The notes: generated from the letters alone by a model not told the origin. 64,000 nucleotides of DNA from Victivallaceae bacterium (GCA_028709805.1 JAQUTL010000001.1:248001-312000), one strand, 5' to 3'; positions 36,323-45,491 are shown, counted from the first letter of the stretch. Numbers and translations: made by a program.

Positions 36323-37501
36323 TCAGCGCTCGTCGCCCGCTTTTCCGGAGGCGGCCGCGTTTCTTACCGCGGCGACCGCTTCGTTCTGAAATTCCGTCAT
36401 TCGATTGACCTGAAATCCGAAGTCGCCAGAAAAATCGCAGAGATTGACAACCAAACACCACGCCAGATCAAGTTCCGGATTGTAATAAACCATGGAATAA
36501 TAGCCGTTGAAAGCGCCGTCATTGCCGAATCCTGATCCTTTGCTCATCACGCCGAGACCGTAACTTTCGCCCGGCGGCGGCAGCATCGAATATCCCGGAC
36601 CGCGGTTGAACAGCAGACGGACGAAGCGCGTCATGTCGCGCGGGGTGGAGATCATGTCGCCGGAGCCGATGAACACCGTCGGATTGCGTTCGGTGGCGGA
36701 GACGACCGCGCCGGACGTGCGGTCGCTCCATTTGTATCCGCGGATGAAAGGTTCCGGCAACCCGCGGTCATCGCCGCCGGCCGGAAAAAAGGTGGAGGGC
36801 AGATCGAACGGCTCGATAATGTGTTCATTGATATATTGTCCGGCGGAACAACCGGCGGCTCGCTCAATGATTTTGGCGAGCAGCGCGTAGTTCATGTTGC
36901 AGTAATTTCCGCCGCCCGGAGGGGAGGCCTGCAGCCGGAGCCGACCGATGAGTGAGAAATATTCGTCGCAGGTAAAGTTGTGGCAGGGATCGCTTTCCTG
37001 AACAAAGTCGGTGTAGTCGCGCCCGGCGAATGCGACGCCGGAGTTGTCGGGAATCGCGGAATTGGTGGGATCGAAAATCCCGCTTTTATGATTGAGCAGC
37101 ATGTGAACGGTGATGCGGTCGCCGTCCGGCACGGCATAGTCGGGCGGAATCAGCGGAACAATGTTGCCGTCCAGCGCGAAAGCGCCGTCCGCGATCAGCT
37201 GCGCGGCGGCGGCGGCGGTAAACATCTTGGTACAGCTGGCAATGCGGAAAAAATGATCGGGGCCGCATTTCCGGATGTTGCCGGAAATGACGGACAGTTC
37301 TTCGCCGCGCATGGAAAAATACCCGAAAGCGCCCACGCCGTCCGGGATGCCGGTGTCGCGGAAGATGTCGACCAGCGCCACATTCAGCCGTTCCTGAAGA
37401 TACGCCGAGCAGCATTCAAGCGGCTGCGGCGTCCAATCCGCCGCAGCCGCCGGCGACAGAAGAAGCATGACGGCGGAACCCGCGGCGATGAGGCGTTTCA
37501 T
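36323..37501 (-). CDS. Exported serine hydrolase, class C beta-lactamase/DD-peptidase-like
   Basis: About 392 residues with a signal peptide (1 to about 21, AAA-ADW). Class C-like motifs are SCTK (Ser89, Lys92) and YCN (Tyr200, Asn202); the third KTG-type triad is not obvious, although GNDGAFNGYYS occupies the place where esterase-like relatives have HTG-type sequence. The family includes DD-peptidases, esterases and beta-lactamases, and true resistance function cannot be claimed. The ATG at 37501 overlaps the stop of the pyruvyl transferase gene by ATGA. Confidence 0.82.
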   Translation of the reverse strand: MKRLIAAGSAVMLLLSPAAAADWTPQPLECCSAYLQERLNVALVDIFRDTGIPDGVGAFGYFSMRGEELSVISGNIRKCGPDHFFRIASCTKMFTAAAAAQLIADGAFALDGNIVPLIPPDYAVPDGDRITVHMLLNHKSGIFDPTNSAIPDNSGVAFAGRDYTDFVQESDPCHNFTCDEYFSLIGRLRLQASPPGGGNYCNMNYALLAKIIERAAGCSAGQYINEHIIEPFDLPSTFFPAGGDDRGLPEPFIRGYKWSDRTSGAVVSATERNPTVFIGSGDMISTPRDMTRFVRLLFNRGPGYSMLPPPGESYGLGVMSKGSGFGNDGAFNGYYSMVYYNPELDLAWCLVVNLCDFSGDFGFQVNRMTEFQNEAVAAVRNAAASGKAGDER

Positions 37502-38322
37502 TTGAACGGCCATGCGTCAAGCAGGCGTCCGCGGATATCGTCAACCATCGTCCGGGTTATCCGGCAGCCGGCGGCAATGGCGGAGGGCAGCGGCGGATTC
37601 TTAACCGCGTCCTCCAGATCAAGCGGAGCTTCGGGCAAGACCGGAAACGCCGAATAATAATCGTCATATTTGAAGTCTCCGCCGCGCACTTTCCCGGAAT
37701 GGCGGATGCGGCGGTTTGGCACTCCCAGCGCGTCCGCCGCGATCAGCCCGTGAAGCGAAGATGAAACCACGGTTTCGCATTCGGCGATTTCCCGGATGAT
37801 CTCGTCCACCGGGCTTAACACGCTGATCATTTTTGCGCCGGGAACCGCGGCGGCGATGTTTTTATATTCGGCCATGTCCAGTTCGCGGTAGTGCGGAATC
37901 ACGCCGAGAGTGTATTTTTTTTCAACCGGAGAATCCAGCAGCCGGTCAAACAGCAGTCCGGCGTCACCGGTCGGCACCGGAAACTTTTTCCCGGTCACCC
38001 GCTCAAGCTCGGCTTTGGAAAGTTCTCCGCGCAGTGCCGCCACTTTGAACCGGCGCACCGGCAGCACGCCGGGCGCCGGCCGGTACATGAATCCCGATCC
38101 CCAGATCACAATTTCCGGGAGCAGGTTTTTGAGCATGGCCTTCAACCGGTTGTGACGGTCCGGCGCAACTTTTCCCAGAATGCTGCCGATGGCGAAAAGC
38201 TCGGCGTTGCGGTAATGGGCGTGTTCGACCTTGCAGTTGAAAAGCCGTTCGATCAGCAATGGGCAGGCGGCGTCTCCGAAGTTGGGATGCCGGGCGGAGT
38301 GGTAAAGTTTTATGGTTCGCAT
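37498..38322 (-). CDS. Polysaccharide pyruvyl transferase family protein
   Basis: About 274 residues of the CsaB/WcaK-type family: NFGDAACPLLIERLF at the N-terminus, VIWGSGFM, GVIPHYRELD and the diagnostic SSSLHGLIAADALGVP. The family adds ketal pyruvate to surface glycans using PEP. I start at ATG 38322; the open frame reaches 38385 but that part is the tRNA gene. It is translationally coupled to the serine hydrolase, and both may act on the cell surface. Confidence 0.88.
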   Translation of the reverse strand: MRTIKLYHSARHPNFGDAACPLLIERLFNCKVEHAHYRNAELFAIGSILGKVAPDRHNRLKAMLKNLLPEIVIWGSGFMYRPAPGVLPVRRFKVAALRGELSKAELERVTGKKFPVPTGDAGLLFDRLLDSPVEKKYTLGVIPHYRELDMAEYKNIAAAVPGAKMISVLSPVDEIIREIAECETVVSSSLHGLIAADALGVPNRRIRHSGKVRGGDFKYDDYYSAFPVLPEAPLDLEDAVKNPPLPSAIAAGCRITRTMVDDIRGRLLDAWPFK

Positions 38323-38352
38323 AAAAGGATTCCGTTCCTGAAGATAAAAAAA

Positions 38353-38428
38353 TGGTACCGGGTATTGGATTTGAACCAATGACACGTGGATTATGATTCC
38401 ACTGCTCTACCGACTGAGCTAACCCGGC
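38353..38428 (-). tRNA. tRNA-Met (anticodon CAU)
   Basis: A 76-nt cloverleaf read on the minus strand, with CCA encoded. The acceptor is GCCGGGT paired with ACCCGGT (first pair G-U). The D-arm is GCTCAGTCGGTAGAGC, the anticodon stem-loop GTGGA-ATCATAA-TCCAC, and the T-arm TTGGTTCAAATCCAA. The anticodon is CAU. It lacks the three GC pairs of initiator anticodon stems, so it is elongator Met, or possibly Ile2 if lysidinylated. A run of seven T follows directly after CCA. Confidence 0.95.
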
Positions 38429-38439
38429 ACTGCGCTATT

Positions 38440-38467
38440 AAGATAATCCGCTTCCCTCAAAATGCAA
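38440..38467 (-). promoter_or_regulatory. tRNA-Met promoter
   Basis: Minus strand: -35 TTGCAT (38462-38467), 16-base spacer, -10 TATCTT (38440-38445), 11 bases before the mature tRNA 5' end. Confidence 0.55.
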
Positions 38468-38487
38468 ATCGGAGCGGAAATTTTTTT

Positions 38488-40485
38488 TCAAAAAAGTTCA
38501 AGCTGTTCCGGTCGACCGGTGTCTCCGGCGCCGCCAAGCTTGTTTTCCGGTGCGGCTCCTGCGTCATCCGGATTGTTTTCCGGCGCGGCTCCGGCGCCGA
38601 CCGGTTCAGCGGCGGATTCCCCGCTCTCCGCAGCATCGTTCACCGGAGTTTTTTCCAGCGACGTAAGAAAATCCGGCAACTCCATAATCTTCACGCCAAG
38701 CTTTTTCGCCTTTACTGTCTTGGAGCTTTTGCTGCCGATGTCGTCCGTTACCAGCAGGGAAAGCGACGAAGTCACCGAATCTGCCGCCGCATAGCCGTGC
38801 TTTGCGGCCAATTCTTCGTAATATGAACGCTTTTCCGGCATTTTTCCGGTGAAGCACACGGTTGGCCGGCCGACGTCGCCGGCGGACTCCAATGCGGTTC
38901 GTTTCAGGTCGACCGCCGCGAGCAGTTCGGCGATGAGCGGCGCTTCGGCGTGAAGCACCTCGGAGACCGCCCTGGCACGTTCGTCGCCGATTGACGGAAC
39001 GGTTTTCAGTTCGTCCGCCGACAGTCCGGAAAGTTTTTCAAGCGGATAATGGCGCAGCAGAACTTTTGCCACATTCAAGCCGATGTGCGGAATGTTCAGC
39101 GCGGCCAGAAAACGGTAGTCGGGCGCGGTGCGGGCGCTTTCGATCTCGGCGGCAAGATTGGCGGCCGACTTGTCGGCAAAACTGTCCAGTGTCAGTATCT
39201 CGGCCTTGGTCAGCCGGAAAATGTCGGCTAAAGTGCGGACGCGCAGCGCCGTCATCATTTTTCGCAGCGTGGGTTCGCCCAGCCGTTCGATGCCGAAGTT
39301 TTTTACCGCGTCGGCCAGTTTCTGAAGGTTGGTTTCAAAACACTCAGGATTGACGCAGCAAAGCTCCGGACCCTTTCGCACCAGCGGCGATCCGCAGCCG
39401 GGGCAGCGGTCGATCATAATGTTTCGCCGGTTGCTTCCAGCTTCGCGGCTGACGATATAGGGTATCACGTCTCCGGCGCGTTCCACGGTGACGATGTCGT
39501 GCAGTTGCAGGTCCATGTCGATTATATTCTGGGCGTTGTGAAGCGTGGCGCGCCTGATGGTCACGCCGCCGATCTCCACCGGGGAAAGCTCGGCCACCGG
39601 AGTCAGCGCGCTTTTCCCGAAACTCCATTCAACGCCGACAAGTTCGGTTTCGCGTCTGATCCCGGAAAATTTGAAAGCAATCTGGCCGCGCGGATGGTGA
39701 CTGGTGGCGCCGAGCGAATCGGAATAGACGGCGTCGGCAAGTTTGAACACCACCCCGTCGGTCGGATACGGAAGCGCCTCGACTTCGGCCACCAGATCGG
39801 CAAACCGCCCGGTTAATTCCTCCATCCTTATTTTGTGCGACTTCAGCCCGTAGTCCGCCAGCGTGATCTTGGCGTGCTGGCGCACCATGTCCGAAATGTC
39901 CTTCAATCCCATGATGCCGGCCACGGCGTTGCGCGAGTTCTTGTACGCGCCGCCGCCGCGTTTGACGATGTTGCGGTAGATTGTGGAAAAGTCATCGTCT
40001 CGGATCACAAGTTCGCCGCGCGCCGGGCGGTCAAGCGGACCGGTGTAGCCGGGGGACTCCAGCTCGATCAGCGGAATTTTGTCGGTAATGTCCTCGCCGT
40101 AGGTTCCGTCGCCGCGGGTGGCGAGAATGCGGCCGTCGAAATACGCCGAAATGCCGTCGTATTTCGGCTGAACCAGCAAAGGTTCGTTTTTGTCGCGGAC
40201 ACACTTCTCCGCCCAGGCGACAACCTCGTCCAGACTGTACGCCTTGTCCAGCGACAGCATCGGCTCGGCCAGTTTTATTTTTCCGCCGGCGGTCTCCGCG
40301 TTCACTGCGTGAACGGCCTCCAGCAGCGGATGGCCGGGAACGCGGCGGCGCAGTTCGATCAGCAGCGCGTCGTATTGATCGTCGCTTATTTCCGGACTGT
40401 GCAGCTCCCAGTACAGCCGGTTGTGGTGTTCAATTTCGGCGGTAAGTTGGTCGAGCGTCAGTTTTTCAAGTTCGCATTTTTCCAT
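38488..40485 (-). CDS. ligA: NAD-dependent DNA ligase LigA with extended C-terminal tail
   Basis: A 665-residue ligase with the full domain series: Ia (YDALLIEL), adenylation domain with catalytic Lys108 in QPKYDG, OB-fold (HPRGQIAFKF and VERAGDVIPYI), a Cys4 zinc finger (CPGCGSP and CCVNPEC), helix-hairpin-helix repeats and a BRCT domain (RPTVCFTGKMPEKR, about 560-635). It seals nicks during replication and repair. After BRCT comes an Ala/Gly/Pro/Glu-rich tail with a tandem GAAPEN repeat, ending at PEQLELF, which looks like a sliding-clamp binding peptide. The start has its own promoter. Confidence 0.97.
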   Translation of the reverse strand: MEKCELEKLTLDQLTAEIEHHNRLYWELHSPEISDDQYDALLIELRRRVPGHPLLEAVHAVNAETAGGKIKLAEPMLSLDKAYSLDEVVAWAEKCVRDKNEPLLVQPKYDGISAYFDGRILATRGDGTYGEDITDKIPLIELESPGYTGPLDRPARGELVIRDDDFSTIYRNIVKRGGGAYKNSRNAVAGIMGLKDISDMVRQHAKITLADYGLKSHKIRMEELTGRFADLVAEVEALPYPTDGVVFKLADAVYSDSLGATSHHPRGQIAFKFSGIRRETELVGVEWSFGKSALTPVAELSPVEIGGVTIRRATLHNAQNIIDMDLQLHDIVTVERAGDVIPYIVSREAGSNRRNIMIDRCPGCGSPLVRKGPELCCVNPECFETNLQKLADAVKNFGIERLGEPTLRKMMTALRVRTLADIFRLTKAEILTLDSFADKSAANLAAEIESARTAPDYRFLAALNIPHIGLNVAKVLLRHYPLEKLSGLSADELKTVPSIGDERARAVSEVLHAEAPLIAELLAAVDLKRTALESAGDVGRPTVCFTGKMPEKRSYYEELAAKHGYAAADSVTSSLSLLVTDDIGSKSSKTVKAKKLGVKIMELPDFLTSLEKTPVNDAAESGESAAEPVGAGAAPENNPDDAGAAPENKLGGAGDTGRPEQLELF
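38494..38590 (-). repeat. Tandem repeat in the ligA tail
   Basis: The LigA tail encodes two copies of GAAPEN plus four variable residues, framed by further GAG/AGD units. The DNA copies around 38535 and 38575 share TTTTCCGG and GCGGCTCC blocks. Slippage between copies would vary linker length without touching the terminal QLELF codons. Confidence 0.6.
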
Positions 40486-40493
40486 AATGCACT

Positions 40494-40522
40494 AATATAT
40501 CACCGTTGAGCGCGGTTTTCAA
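40494..40522 (-). promoter_or_regulatory. ligA promoter
   Basis: Minus strand: -35 TTGAAA (40517-40522), 17-base spacer, -10 TATATT (40494-40499), very close to the start codon (about 9 bases from the -10), so the mRNA leader would be short or leaderless. Confidence 0.55.
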
Positions 40523-40588
40523 CCGAACAAAAACCGCATGAGGACGGTCTAATATCAAAAATATCCGGTTAATTTGCCCTCGCCATGC

Positions 40589-40617
40589 TTGCGGCGACGG
40601 CGAAATATGTATATATT
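40589..40617 (+). promoter_or_regulatory. Promoter of the type II secretion operon
   Basis: Plus strand: -35 TTGCGG (40589-40594), 17-base spacer, -10 TATATT (40612-40617), 35 bases before gspL. No further promoter of this quality is seen within the operon. Confidence 0.6.
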
Positions 40618-40651
40618 ACATAAAAACGCAGAATAACGGAACGCGGAGATT

Positions 40652-41908
40652 ATGAGCAAACGGTGCTGGGCAGTCAGCTGGGATCACCAGTTCAGGGTAT
40701 ACGCGGTGCGGCTGGAGGAGCGGCGCGGCGGTCAGCTTTTTATGCTTGACCACCGGTCGAATTCCGCCGGAACGCTCGCTTTGGGCGACCGCCTCCGCCT
40801 GCTGCTCAACGATATTCAGATCGACGAGGATGAATTTCTTTCACTCGGCGGCTATATGCCGGAATGCGTTGTGTTTGAACGGGCAATGCCGCCGCTGCCG
40901 GACAGCGAACTTGCGCAGGCGCTCAACTTTGAACTGGCCGACGCGCTTCCGGAGTCACCGGACAACTGCGTTCACACTTTTATCCGCATGGGAAATCTGC
41001 CGGACGGCCGGGTGAGGGTGCGGATCATGGCGGTCAACCGCGCCAGACTAAACGCGCTGCTGGACGAAATCCGCGACTCCGGTGTAAGACCCGACATCAT
41101 GCTCCATCCGTTCATGGCGATCGGTCCCGAATTCGACCGTATGGAAATTTATATGCCGTTCGTGGAGCCGGACTGTGTGTTCAAACCGGTCGGACAGTCC
41201 GGGCTGCGCGAAGCGGCGATGCTTTCCGGCTATGCCCAGTCTCCGGCGCTGACCCGGTTGAACGATCTTGCCGTAAAACTCAATCTTGCCACCGGCGATC
41301 TGCCGCTGTCCGGCGCTTATCCCACCGCGGTTCTGCTCGGCGCCGCGCTGTTGCGCGATTCCGCTTTCCGCGGACGCGGCGCCGCGCTGCTGCCGCGCGA
41401 TATGGTCAGGCGGCGCTTCCGCCGCTATCGGCACAGCATTATCTATCTGGGCGTATTGTGCCTGCTGGCGATCGCAGCTTTGCTGGTCAAGGCCTGGGTG
41501 CAGGAGCGCGATCTGGTGCTTGAAACCGCCGCCAAGGTGGTGGTGGTTCAAAATGAGCTTGACGCGGTGAGACGCGAACGCGCCACCATCGACCGCCGTC
41601 AGCTTATCATGCGCAAATTCTGCGAGAATATCACGCCGGACGCCGAAATACTCGGCTTCCTCTACCGGTTGACTTCGGCGCTGCCGGACAATATGTACGT
41701 CACCAGTTTCGCCTGCGCCGCCGGAAAAGTCAGCGTTACCATCATCTACGCCGGCGAGCGTATCGCGCTGCTTGACCTGCTGGGGACTATTCCCAATTAT
41801 AAACTTGCCGAGGACACCAAGACAACCCAGAATGCCGACAACAAGACGTCCACCGCCCAGGTCGTATGGATTCGCAGCGGCGCAACGGGAGGAGCGGCCG
41901 GAAAATGA
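40652..41908 (+). CDS. gspL: Type II secretion GspL-like protein (actin-like plus PilN-like)
   Basis: A 418-residue bitopic protein. The first about 255 residues are a divergent actin-like domain (start CWAVSWDHQFRVYAVRLEE), then a transmembrane helix (about 268-290, IIYLGVLCLLAIAALLVKAW), a coiled coil and a periplasmic ferredoxin-like domain with PDNMYVTSFACAAGKVSVTI as in PilN/GspL. It recruits the GspE ATPase to the membrane. The assignment relies on domain order and position ahead of GspM-like and GspC-like genes. A GGAG lies 7 bases upstream; ATGA couples it to the next gene. Confidence 0.75.
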   Translation: MSKRCWAVSWDHQFRVYAVRLEERRGGQLFMLDHRSNSAGTLALGDRLRLLLNDIQIDEDEFLSLGGYMPECVVFERAMPPLPDSELAQALNFELADALPESPDNCVHTFIRMGNLPDGRVRVRIMAVNRARLNALLDEIRDSGVRPDIMLHPFMAIGPEFDRMEIYMPFVEPDCVFKPVGQSGLREAAMLSGYAQSPALTRLNDLAVKLNLATGDLPLSGAYPTAVLLGAALLRDSAFRGRGAALLPRDMVRRRFRRYRHSIIYLGVLCLLAIAALLVKAWVQERDLVLETAAKVVVVQNELDAVRRERATIDRRQLIMRKFCENITPDAEILGFLYRLTSALPDNMYVTSFACAAGKVSVTIIYAGERIALLDLLGTIPNYKLAEDTKTTQNADNKTSTAQVVWIRSGATGGAAGK

Positions 41909-42501
41909 ACGGACTGGGCAAACTTCACGCCGAACTTCACAACCCGGACAATCGCAATAAAGTGATCGTTCTGGCCGGGCTGGTGCTGGTGCTTTTTGTG
42001 GTGCTGCTGTTGAATATCGACTGGCGCAACGCGGTGCCCGATCTGCGCAACTACCGGCTGAGAATGCGTGAATACGAGAATCTCCGGGCGCAGCTGGCCG
42101 AGGAGCAGGCCGATCTGATTGCCGCTCAGATGAAGTCGGTGCGCCGCAACGATGTGTGGAGTTTCAATTCCGCCGAGGACCCCCGTCTGGCGGTGCTCCA
42201 GAAACTGGAGACGATTTCCGCGGAATGCTCGGTCAATCTGCGAACCACCGGAAATCTGAAGGACGTGCAGTTGGCGGACGGAGTGATCGGTTATGAGGTG
42301 GACGTCAACGCCGATCCGGCCAAACTCGGCGACGTATGCCGGTTTGTGATCGCGCTGTCGCTGTCGCAGCCGAAATTTTTCTGGGACAGTCTTACTTTGA
42401 AGCCGTCCGGCGGAAAGGTTGTGCTGGGCGGAAAACTTAAAGTGATCGTGGCGACCAGCCGCGCGGCGCTGGCCGGATATTGGGGGGACAAAGATGCGTA
42501 A
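41905..42501 (+). CDS. gspM: Type II secretion GspM/PilO-like protein
   Basis: A 198-residue protein with a single N-terminal transmembrane helix (about 20-37), a coiled-coil region (LRNYRLRMREYENLRAQLAE) and a periplasmic ferredoxin-like domain (VIGYEVDVNADPAKLGDVCRF). This is the GspM/PilO plan; it stabilises GspL in the inner-membrane platform. Starts in the ATGA of gspL and overlaps the next gene by 8 bases. Confidence 0.7.
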   Translation: MNGLGKLHAELHNPDNRNKVIVLAGLVLVLFVVLLLNIDWRNAVPDLRNYRLRMREYENLRAQLAEEQADLIAAQMKSVRRNDVWSFNSAEDPRLAVLQKLETISAECSVNLRTTGNLKDVQLADGVIGYEVDVNADPAKLGDVCRFVIALSLSQPKFFWDSLTLKPSGGKVVLGGKLKVIVATSRAALAGYWGDKDA

Positions 42502-43000
42502 CGTGCTGATGCTTCTCCAATTCGCGCTGGCCGGCATGCTGCTGGTGTTCTGCCTGATGCTGTTTTTTCACGACTTCGGCAAGCCGCTGCAGACCGACGA
42601 GTTTCTGGTGCGGCACCGCATCGGCGGCGACGGCGTGGTCAGCTTGGAGCAGCTGCGCACCTGGAGCGACTTGATTGTGCAGAAAGACCTGTTTTCGCCG
42701 CGGCGCGGCCAGAGCGCCCCCCAGGCCGCCGAGCCGTGGACCGATAAGGCGCCGCCGTTCGAGCTGGTGGCGGTCATGGGGCGGGATGGCGGCCGGACCG
42801 GTGTGTTTATCCCGGCCGGAGCCGACCGCAAAGTCACTCCCGGCGTGATTATCGGCGCCGGCGGCACATTGATGAAGGATGTTACGGTGGTGGAAATACG
42901 CGAAGGTTCGGCGGTCGTCCGCAAACCTGACGGCCTGTTTGAAATAAAACTTCCGCAGGACGGCATGCGGGATCGGGTGAAAATATCAACGCCGCGGTGA
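42494..43000 (+). CDS. gspC: Type II secretion GspC-like inner membrane protein
   Basis: A 168-residue protein with one N-terminal transmembrane helix (about 5-25), a linker and a homology-region-like beta domain: LIVQKDLFSPRRG followed by FELVAVMGRDGGRTGVFIPAG and VTVVEIREGSAVVRK. GspC links the inner-membrane platform to the secretin. A PDZ or coiled-coil C-terminus found in many GspC proteins is missing. The call is based on HR-like sequence and its place just before gspD. Confidence 0.7.
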   Translation: MRNVLMLLQFALAGMLLVFCLMLFFHDFGKPLQTDEFLVRHRIGGDGVVSLEQLRTWSDLIVQKDLFSPRRGQSAPQAAEPWTDKAPPFELVAVMGRDGGRTGVFIPAGADRKVTPGVIIGAGGTLMKDVTVVEIREGSAVVRKPDGLFEIKLPQDGMRDRVKISTPR

Positions 43001-43027
43001 CGGCCTAAAACATAACCGGAGGACAAA

Positions 43028-45484
43028 GTGTTGCTGCCAAAGATTGCAAGAGTTGTAATGACGTGCGCCTGTGCCGGACTTTTCGGCGGCTGCAGCGCCG
43101 ATTGGATACTGAACCATGAGGCGGACGAGAAGTCGAACGCCGACAATACGCTGAAACCGTCGCCTTTCGGCATCATCGGCGAAACTCCGATCCGCAACCA
43201 GCGGCCGGCGGTCGGCGACGGCAGCGCCTCCGACCGGACCAAGGACGTGGTCACCGAACCCGTCTATCAGGACATCACCATTACCGACGACAATCTGCCC
43301 AAAACCGGTTCATCCGACGGTCTGAGCCGGATTGAGGAAAAAAGCGGCGCCGGATTTGCCGCGGTCTTTCCAGACCGCAACCCCAACGACCGGCTCCGGA
43401 TCGACCTTGACGCCGACAACCTCAATATTATGACCATCGTCGCCCGGTTCGGCAACGACATGAAATTCAACTACACCGTGGAGTCCGGCGTCTCCGGAAC
43501 GGTAACAATGTCGCTGCACGCCGAATTTTCCGCCGCCGAAGCGTGGGAGATGTTCAACCGTCTGCTCTGGATGTGCAAAGCCTATTGCGATTTCCGCGAC
43601 GGAGTGCTTTACATCCGCCCGCTCGATCAGGTGGCGCGCGAGCGGCAGATCCTTGATGAAGGCAGCAGCGTGATGCTCCGCACCGTGCGCATGAAGTATG
43701 TTCCGGCGGCCAACATCATGGAGCAGCTCAAGCCGTTTCTTTCAAGCGAATCGACCTGCAAGGTGCTGGGGCAGAACAATTCGCTGCTGCTGATCGACAC
43801 TCCGGACAACATCAACCGGGTGCTGGAGATCATCACCGAACTGGACAAAAATTACAAGCAGGGATGGTACCGGGTGGTGATGCAGTGCAATCAGGTGTCG
43901 TCACGCAAGATCGTCGGGGAATTGAAGCAGATTATGCCGGTTCTGGGTTTTTCCGTCACCGACGTCGGCAATGTGGACAGTCAACCGGGCGCGATTCATC
44001 TGGTGAGTCTGGACCGGCTGCAGGTGCTGATTGCCTCGGCCAGCGCGATAGAGCCGCTGGTCGAGCTTCGCAACTGGGTCAACGTGCTGAACCGCACCGA
44101 CGCGGAGGAGAAGAACAACGCTTATATTTACCGGGTTGTCAACGGCGACGCCGAACAGCTGCTGGCTGAATTTTCGGTGTTGTTTCCGAATCTGGTCGGC
44201 ATAGTGATTCCGTCCAAGGGCGGCAACGTGAAGAACGTCAACGGAGTGGCGGCGCCGAACACGGAGAAAGTGGTGGCGGCGCCGAACTCGGTGTTTGAAT
44301 ATCCGGTCCGCATTTCCGCCAATTTGGAATACAACCGGCTGGTTATCATGACCACGCAGCGGGTGTACGGCATCATCCGCGCACTGCTCGACCGGCTTGA
44401 TTCGATTCCGCCGCAGGTCATATTGCAGGTCATGGTGGTGGAAATTGAATTGACCGACAAGAACAGTTTCGGCGTGGAGTGGAACACCCAGACCACCGTC
44501 AACGGCGAAAAAATGAATTTCGGCACGGATTACTCCGATCTCAAGCCCGGAGCGGACAATCAGTTCGGCGGCAACATCCATGTGTTCGATCCGAACAATC
44601 CGAATGAAAAATTCCTTTATGTCAAGGCGCTGGCCGGAAAAAGCAAGCTGAATGTTATTTCCAGTCCGCAGATCATGGCGCGCAGTCAGTACAAGTCCAC
44701 AGTGAACGTCGGCAAAAAGGTGCCGGTCATCAATTCTCAGCTGACCGACACCTCAAGCTCCACCGGAACCAACACTTCGTTAGTTCAGAATTACAAATAC
44801 GAGGATACCGGCATCATACTGGAAGTCACGCCGACCATCAGCGAAGGCGGTCTGATCTCGCTCCAGATATCCCAGACCATATCCGACGCTATGGCCAACA
44901 CGCTCGGCGGCGTTTCCACTCCGATCATCAAGCAGAATCTGCTTTCGACCAATCTTTCGCTGCGGTCCGGCTCCACCATTGTGATGGGCGGGTTGATCCG
45001 CGACCGGCAGGAGGAGTCGCTGGACAGTATTCCGATGATCTCGGAGATACCGATGCTGAACTGGCTGGTCGGCAATTCGTCGCGCAGCAATGAGCGCTCC
45101 GAGATACTGGTGCTCATTACCGCCACCGCCGTGGACGAGCGCACCTCGCTTGAGGAGATGGTGCGCCGCTACAGCGACTCGCTGCGTGAAATCAATGTGT
45201 TTGAAAACAACGTCTACATGCCTTATCAGAAGCGGCGCGGCGAGTTCCGCGAGCGCGGCGGCGTGATTGTGAAGCCCGCCGACGTCGATCCGGACGCCCA
45301 GTTGCGCACCGACATTATGGAGTATATGGATCCGGACGGCGCAACCGAGGCCGACGGCGACACCTTTGCACCGACGCCGATCGCCGACATAGCCTCCGGC
45401 GCGGAAGGCGCACCGGAAGCAGGCGGAAGTGCGCCGGAAGCGGCGGACGACTCCGCCGCGGCGACGACAACGGAAGGAAAGTGA
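43028..45484 (+). CDS. gspD: Type II secretion secretin GspD
   Basis: An 818-residue outer-membrane secretin. The start is GTG with GGAGG 5 bases upstream. A signal peptide ends in a lipobox-like LFGGC (Cys22), suggesting a lipidated N-terminus. N0 (LDADNLNIMTIVARFGNDM) and repeated N1-N3 domains (VKYVPAANIMEQLKPFL-like, KIVGELKQIMPVLGF) precede the secretin core, with VILQVMVVEIELTDKNSFGVEW, KLNVISSPQIMARSQ, VGKKVPVIN and SGSTIVMGGLIRDRQEE. The C-terminal 110 residues are acidic and Ala/Gly-rich without domain character. Confidence 0.95.
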   Translation: MLLPKIARVVMTCACAGLFGGCSADWILNHEADEKSNADNTLKPSPFGIIGETPIRNQRPAVGDGSASDRTKDVVTEPVYQDITITDDNLPKTGSSDGLSRIEEKSGAGFAAVFPDRNPNDRLRIDLDADNLNIMTIVARFGNDMKFNYTVESGVSGTVTMSLHAEFSAAEAWEMFNRLLWMCKAYCDFRDGVLYIRPLDQVARERQILDEGSSVMLRTVRMKYVPAANIMEQLKPFLSSESTCKVLGQNNSLLLIDTPDNINRVLEIITELDKNYKQGWYRVVMQCNQVSSRKIVGELKQIMPVLGFSVTDVGNVDSQPGAIHLVSLDRLQVLIASASAIEPLVELRNWVNVLNRTDAEEKNNAYIYRVVNGDAEQLLAEFSVLFPNLVGIVIPSKGGNVKNVNGVAAPNTEKVVAAPNSVFEYPVRISANLEYNRLVIMTTQRVYGIIRALLDRLDSIPPQVILQVMVVEIELTDKNSFGVEWNTQTTVNGEKMNFGTDYSDLKPGADNQFGGNIHVFDPNNPNEKFLYVKALAGKSKLNVISSPQIMARSQYKSTVNVGKKVPVINSQLTDTSSSTGTNTSLVQNYKYEDTGIILEVTPTISEGGLISLQISQTISDAMANTLGGVSTPIIKQNLLSTNLSLRSGSTIVMGGLIRDRQEESLDSIPMISEIPMLNWLVGNSSRSNERSEILVLITATAVDERTSLEEMVRRYSDSLREINVFENNVYMPYQKRRGEFRERGGVIVKPADVDPDAQLRTDIMEYMDPDGATEADGDTFAPTPIADIASGAEGAPEAGGSAPEAADDSAAATTTEGK

Positions 45485-45491
45485 TTGCAAG

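Noticed and set aside
36323-37501. Calling the serine hydrolase an antibiotic-resistance beta-lactamase
   Set aside because: The SxxK and YxN motifs fit the whole class C-like superfamily, the third motif is unclear, and the context is surface glycan modification.
38353-38428. Initiator tRNA-fMet
   Set aside because: The anticodon stem lacks the three consecutive G-C pairs of initiators and the acceptor end is not the C1-A72 mismatch type.
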